The notes under the pieces are model-generated. The model made no database searches. It was not told the origin of the DNA and saw nothing but the letters and a program-made list of their open reading frames with translations. From positions 1,880,001 through 1,944,000 of the forward strand of contig NZ_JBBOUI010000001.1 in NCBI RefSeq assembly GCF_038005985.1: DNA of 64,000 nt, written 5' to 3'. Position 1 is the stretch's first letter. Every line of letters starts with the position of its first letter. This document shows, in pieces, positions 59,767 to 64,000 of the stretch. Source of the stretch: Solibacillus sp. FSL R7-0682. Lineage in GTDB: Bacteria; Bacillota; Bacilli; Bacillales_A; Planococcaceae. A program made the translations under genes and the position numbers.

Positions 59767-59947
59767 AAATTATCCCCCTGAATGTTTTCTATTTCATTAT
59801 CATATATTAATTGCAATTATTATTTATTACGAAGATTCAAGAGTTTGTACTATATACTAGTCATAAATGTCGTGGAAATGAAGATTTGCAAAGTAACAGA
59901 AGTTCTATTATTCGATAAGAATACGATTGGGAAAGGGGGGATTCACG

Positions 59948-61039
59948 TTGAGTATACATGAACTCGAACATTTGGAATCAGCTAATTTAGGTTTTAATGC
60001 GCAATGTCCAGGATGTAATGCATCCATCGAGTTTAACCCTGAAGTCGGTAAATTATCATGTCCTTATTGTGATTTTGAAACAGAAATTGCCGCTCCTGAA
60101 AATGAATCGGTTAAGGATGTGGATTTTACCTTCACGCAAGATGTTCAGAGTTTTGACTGGGGCACAGAAAAGAAAACAATCACGTGTAAAGTGTGTGACG
60201 TAGAAACAATTTGTGACGCGTTGCAAGTAGTAAATAATTGCCCATATTGTGGATCAAATCAAGTAAAGGAGGCGTGTGCTGTAAATTCCCTCGCGCCAAA
60301 TAAGGTTTGTTCCTTTGAAATAAACGATACTCAGGCAGCCGAAAAGTTTCAAATTTGGCTTAAACGAAAATGGTATGTCTCAAAAGTCGCTAAACTTAGT
60401 GCACGCACCGAGGCATTTAAACGTGTGTATTTACCTTACTGGACCTTTAATTCAAAAACTAGCTCACGTTACACTGCAAAATACGGGAAGTATCGTCAAG
60501 TGAAGGATAAAAATGGAAATGTGAAAAGAGAAATAGATTGGTTTACAGTATCCGGTTTTTATCAGGAACTTATCGGCGATCATTTAATAAGTGCTACATC
60601 GCGTTATCATGAAAATATTATGGGGAAAATTGAGCCGTTTAATATTGCAAACAGTAAAACCTATCGAGCAGAAGTTGTATCTGACTCCTTGGTAGAGCTC
60701 TATAGCATTGGAATGAAGGATGGTTGGGGGCTTGCAAAAAAAGAGATTCATAGTCATTTAGACGAAAAAATAAAGGAAAAAATTAAACAAGAACATCATG
60801 CAGATGTAGTATCACATTTAAAATTTTCAACAAACCATGATAGTATCACTTACAATTTTTTATTACTGCCAGTTTGGCAATCATCGTATCGCTATAAAAA
60901 AGATATTTATCATTTCATGGTAAATGGACAAACGGGGGAAGTAGGTGGGGAAGCACCCATTTCTGCTTGGCGCATTACATCCGCGATATTTCTTGTAATG
61001 GCAGTAATCGTAATTGTTTATTTTATTTTGCAGAAATAG
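59948..61039 (+). CDS. Zinc-ribbon protein with C-terminal membrane anchor
   Basis: A 363-residue protein. Two CxxC pairs near the start (CPGCNASIE ... CPYCDFE) form a zinc ribbon. Another set (CKVCDVETIC ... NCPYCGS) follows near residues 80-115. The middle is beta-rich and the last 20 residues are a membrane helix (IFLVMAVIVIVYFIL). Resembles TFIIB-type zinc-ribbon membrane proteins of Bacillus without known role. TTG at 59948 after AAAGGGGGGA. The open frame from 59927 is less well placed. Confidence 0.75.
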   Translation: MSIHELEHLESANLGFNAQCPGCNASIEFNPEVGKLSCPYCDFETEIAAPENESVKDVDFTFTQDVQSFDWGTEKKTITCKVCDVETICDALQVVNNCPYCGSNQVKEACAVNSLAPNKVCSFEINDTQAAEKFQIWLKRKWYVSKVAKLSARTEAFKRVYLPYWTFNSKTSSRYTAKYGKYRQVKDKNGNVKREIDWFTVSGFYQELIGDHLISATSRYHENIMGKIEPFNIANSKTYRAEVVSDSLVELYSIGMKDGWGLAKKEIHSHLDEKIKEKIKQEHHADVVSHLKFSTNHDSITYNFLLLPVWQSSYRYKKDIYHFMVNGQTGEVGGEAPISAWRITSAIFLVMAVIVIVYFILQK

Positions 61040-61405
61040 TGGCTAGTCATTGTTCAGTTAATAACAACAATCTTGTAGTAATACATCATAATTGATTGAA
61101 GTTTCACTATATAACTAAAAACAACGTGCTTGATTTACTGAATAACTAGTGAATCAAGCTTTTAGTGCGCTCTTTAATAGTTGAAGCAACCGAAAGTGGT
61201 GTGAAGTCCATCAAGAAGTGTTGGAGCAAAGCTTTAAGTTCTTTCTGCGCTTCAGGAGCGAACAGGCTTGTAAGCGTATAATACAAACAAAAAAAGGAAA
61301 TGGACGAAATATAGAGAATACATAATCTAAGAAAACATCTATAGTTCTATTTGTCGCTTACATTTAGCAGAGTATTCAAAAACAAGAATGTAATGGAGGA
61401 ATGTA
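61040..61405. other. Gene-free stretch before the lipase gene
   Basis: An inverted repeat, CTTGATTTACT...AGTGAATCAAG (about 61130-61158), lies here. No ORF with a ribosome-binding site. Confidence 0.5.
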
Positions 61406-62968
61406 ATGAACGGTAGATTAATGAGAAGGTTTTTGGCTATTTTCTTATGTTTGTTGGTTTTTGTACCATATGCCCTGTCTTCAGAAGTATCAGCTGGAAA
61501 GCTCAAGCCGTCCGATGAAATTTTTACCCCTGGGGATTGGTTCCTTGGTGACCGTCCACCGAATTACGATTCATCGAAAGCACCGATTGTCTTTGTACAA
61601 GGGAAGAATGGAAGTTCAACAAGCTGGTATGGGGAGACGACATATCATGGCGTTAATGATATGTATACGAAGGCTTACGAAGCGGGATATCAGACTGTTT
61701 TCGTCCAGTTGTATGACGCGGCCGGTAATGGTTCTGAAAATCAATACACGAATGGACGCTTACTTGCCTCTATGCTTGGCGATATATCACGTCACTTCAA
61801 TGGGCAAAAGGTGAATATTATCGCCCACAGCAAAGGTGGTCCTGATACGCAGGCAGCCCTTATCCACTACGGTGCCCATTCCTATGTCGGTAGGGTCATC
61901 ACATTAGGATCGCCCCATCACGGCTCCGAACTAGCAGACTTATCATATAGCTGGTATGCGGGATGGCTTGGAAGTTTGCTTGGGCAAAATGACGCCGGCA
62001 CTTATTCATTGCAGGTTGGGGAAATGGCCAAATTCCGCTCCGCAACAGACAGCCATTCCAACCGTAGCAAGAATAAATATTATACGGTAGCTGGAACGAA
62101 CAAAGGACCTGCTTTCTCTGCTCTAGCGCTCGGTGGTGCTTATTTATCATCGTACGGGGCAAATGACGGTCTTGTTACGATGACCAGCTCAAAGTTACCA
62201 TATGGCACACATTTATTTACGGATAGCGCTATTGATCATGATAATATCCGTCAAGGATCCAAAGTCTTTTCTCGGATTGAACCTTATTTACGCAGTGCTG
62301 CTGTCAATGAATTTTCAGCTAATACTGAAACATTAAGTCAAACGGACGTTGCCATCCACAGTGAATCTTCTAGCTATATCACAGGAGGAGAGCTATCTGA
62401 TAGCCAATTTACGGAAAAAGAAATCTATGTCCCTATGAAAACAAGCGGAACAATTTCCGTATACACAGCCAGCGATGATACAATTGTCGAGTTAATGTCA
62501 CCAGAAGGAACAATTATGAAAGCCACAGGTCCAATAAAAGATGATACAATTCTCTCAGGTGCAAGTCTCTATTCATTCCAGCTTGATGAGCTTACAGAAG
62601 GTTCTTGGACAGTACAGATGAAGGCAGTGACTGGAAATGATGCCTATCTGTTAGTTTCTTCCTTTAATGAATATGAGAAACTTGAACTCAGCATGGCTGG
62701 AAAGGGCAAGGCCGACCAAACATCCTTCACCTTGAAAACACCGAAGCAAGCTGGAACAACTAGCCTTTCATTCAAATTCAAGGATCCGGATGGAAATGAA
62801 CTTGAGCAAACAAATATTCCGAAGACAACAAACGGAGCTGAATTCACATCTAAGCTGCCAAAGGTTTCAAAGCCCGGCGTTTACAATATGACGGTTGACA
62901 TGACAACGAAGCATCCGAATGGCAAGGAATCCATCAGAACTTTAGTACGATCAGTTTATATAGAATAG
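61406..62968 (+). CDS. Secreted lipase/esterase with C-terminal domain
   Basis: A 520-residue exported alpha/beta hydrolase. Signal peptide about 1-30 (FLAIFLCLLVFVPYALS). Nucleophile S142 in IAHSKGG, GSPHHGSELADL lid-proximal segment, Asp in GANDGLV, and His in SAIDHDNI. After residue 300 a beta-rich domain of about 220 residues carries two 'DGNE/NGKE'-type strands. Codons look richer in G and C than those of neighbours, suggesting separate origin. ATG after TGGAGGAATG. Confidence 0.85.
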   Translation: MNGRLMRRFLAIFLCLLVFVPYALSSEVSAGKLKPSDEIFTPGDWFLGDRPPNYDSSKAPIVFVQGKNGSSTSWYGETTYHGVNDMYTKAYEAGYQTVFVQLYDAAGNGSENQYTNGRLLASMLGDISRHFNGQKVNIIAHSKGGPDTQAALIHYGAHSYVGRVITLGSPHHGSELADLSYSWYAGWLGSLLGQNDAGTYSLQVGEMAKFRSATDSHSNRSKNKYYTVAGTNKGPAFSALALGGAYLSSYGANDGLVTMTSSKLPYGTHLFTDSAIDHDNIRQGSKVFSRIEPYLRSAAVNEFSANTETLSQTDVAIHSESSSYITGGELSDSQFTEKEIYVPMKTSGTISVYTASDDTIVELMSPEGTIMKATGPIKDDTILSGASLYSFQLDELTEGSWTVQMKAVTGNDAYLLVSSFNEYEKLELSMAGKGKADQTSFTLKTPKQAGTTSLSFKFKDPDGNELEQTNIPKTTNGAEFTSKLPKVSKPGVYNMTVDMTTKHPNGKESIRTLVRSVYIE

Positions 62969-63117
62969 GCGATAAGCGCTCACCTGTATCACAGGGGGCG
63001 CTGTTTTGAGCTTACGTTACAAATTTTTAAATACATACTGGGCTTGAGCTCTTGCTAGAACTGCTATAAACTAACGTAGAAACGAAAAAATATCAAATTA
63101 CTTCCAGGAGGGGTTTT

Positions 63118-63516
63118 GTGCAAGCTTTAAGCAGAAAATTTACGATTGCCCTTATTTCTACCTTACTTTTTAGTCTTTTACTTACTATCTTTAGTTATAG
63201 CGCAGCTAGTGAGCAAAGCATAACTTTTGGAACATTGTTAATGACCTTTATTGTACTAAGTGCACCAATGTTTTTAATTATTGGCGTCATTACATCGTTT
63301 GTATTTGAAAAATATGTTCGTTCTACTATTATGAAATTTATTAGTTATGTGATTACAGGTGCAGCGCTTATTATCCCTTATTCCCAGTATTATTTCTACG
63401 GTTCAGATCCACTCCGTTTTTCCATACTTGGAGCAATAGGTGCAGCGCTATTTTATGGTGTACAATGGCTATTTCAAACGTACCTTTACCGAGAGAAAGC
63501 TGAAGTGAAAATGTGA
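63118..63516 (+). CDS. Membrane protein, four helices, unknown
   Basis: A 132-residue protein with four hydrophobic segments (about 8-28, 40-62, 74-92, 100-120) and a charged C-terminus (REKAEVKM). GTG start after CCAGGAGGGG. A terminator follows. Function unknown. Confidence 0.65.
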   Translation: MQALSRKFTIALISTLLFSLLLTIFSYSAASEQSITFGTLLMTFIVLSAPMFLIIGVITSFVFEKYVRSTIMKFISYVITGAALIIPYSQYYFYGSDPLRFSILGAIGAALFYGVQWLFQTYLYREKAEVKM

Positions 63517-63551
63517 AGGTCGAAAAGCAGGATTGTTTATAAAAACTAAAA

Positions 63552-63596
63552 CAGCCAGAAAAACACACGGATTATACCAGGTTTTCTGGCTATTTT
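63552..63596 (+). terminator. Terminator
   Basis: AGCCAGAAAA pairs with TTTTCTGGCT, then ATTTTG. Confidence 0.78.
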
Positions 63597-63794
63597 GCGT
63601 AATAAAAAAAGCGTTTATAAGAAGATTATTTGAACTTTTAAAAGTGTTATTTTTGTTTGCCTATTTTTGATAATATTATATGTACAATCTGCAATTACGT
63701 TTGCTAAATAAAAAATAGAAAATCCTATAAAACCTAAATACGAACTTCCGATTTCAAAAAAACTTGATCATATAAACAACAAAGGAGGCTGTTA

Positions 63795-64000
63795 ATGGAA
63801 TTAAAACAAGATTCAAATCAATGCGTCATTTTACTTCATGAAATATACGGAATTAATGAGCATATATTACACTATGCAAATGTAATGTATCAAAAAGGAT
63901 TTGATGTCTATGTTCCTGATTTATTAAATAGAAGTACGCCATTTCCATATGAAGCGGAAGAAAGGGCATACGAAAATTTCATAACAAATATAGGTTTTAT
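63795..64000 (+). CDS. Dienelactone-hydrolase-family protein, cut by the window end
   Basis: The first 68 residues of an alpha/beta hydrolase: CVILLHEIYGINEHI (family HEIYG/HE-x-x-G oxyanion motif) then YQKGFDVYVPDLLNR. The catalytic Cys/Ser, Asp and His lie beyond the window. ATG after AAAGGAGGCTG. Confidence 0.75.
   Translation, partial: MELKQDSNQCVILLHEIYGINEHILHYANVMYQKGFDVYVPDLLNRSTPFPYEAEERAYENFITNIGF

Overview
This window is low-GC Gram-positive chromosome, most probably from a Bacillales member of the Solibacillus/Lysinibacillus type. The genus is inferred. The supports are strong Shine-Dalgarno sites, many TTG and GTG starts, a T-box leader, MhqR-type and NsrR-type control, and Bacillus-like proteins (RNase Z, ProC, Hmp/NsrR, MhqR/MhqD, YdhK, TelA, YunG, DUF5412). 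No rRNA, tRNA or CRISPR was seen.

Layout. 1-2.4 kb: an aminoglycoside-phosphotransferase relative, a GNAT, a GyrI-like protein and small ORFs. 2.6-7.2 kb: a membrane protein, a HAD phosphatase, an ECF sigma/anti-sigma pair, and an RNA methyltransferase with an unknown partner. 7.5-16.6 kb: accessory block 1, with a complete group II intron, lipoproteins, small membrane proteins, a Nudix hydrolase, an Asp-box protein and two families of palindromic repeats. 17-24 kb: a quinone/electrophile-response cluster under an MhqR-like repressor with clear operators, then a histidine kinase/response regulator pair with a YdhK lipoprotein, then rnz. 24-31.9 kb: a mix including proC behind a proline T-box and divergent hmp/nsrR. 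31.9-50.5 kb: accessory block 2, with GNAT, Nudix, NAT-like, beta-lactamase-like, DUF1835, YunG-like and lipoprotein genes. Nearly all of these lie on the plus strand, each alone and separated by palindromic repeats. The block also holds two remnants of one tyrosine recombinase, an intact IS66 element and gene debris. 50.7-64 kb: backbone again, with an SDR, argGH, an MFS pump, TelA, hydrolases and a secreted lipase of unlike base composition.

The most interesting signal is the organisation of the two accessory blocks. About two dozen copies of an imperfect palindrome (family A, ends TTCAAC...GTTGAATAA), plus copies of a second palindromic family (B, ends AACGTTCCCAAA...TTTGGGAAGGTT), sit between single-gene units. 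Some gene stop codons lie inside the repeats. The ends of family A resemble the outer simple sites of integron attC recombination sites, the group II intron sits exactly in the hairpin loop of one copy, and the cargo resembles integron cassettes. No integron integrase is present, so a cassette-like system is only a hypothesis. A repeat family that acts as terminators and spreads on its own is the main alternative.
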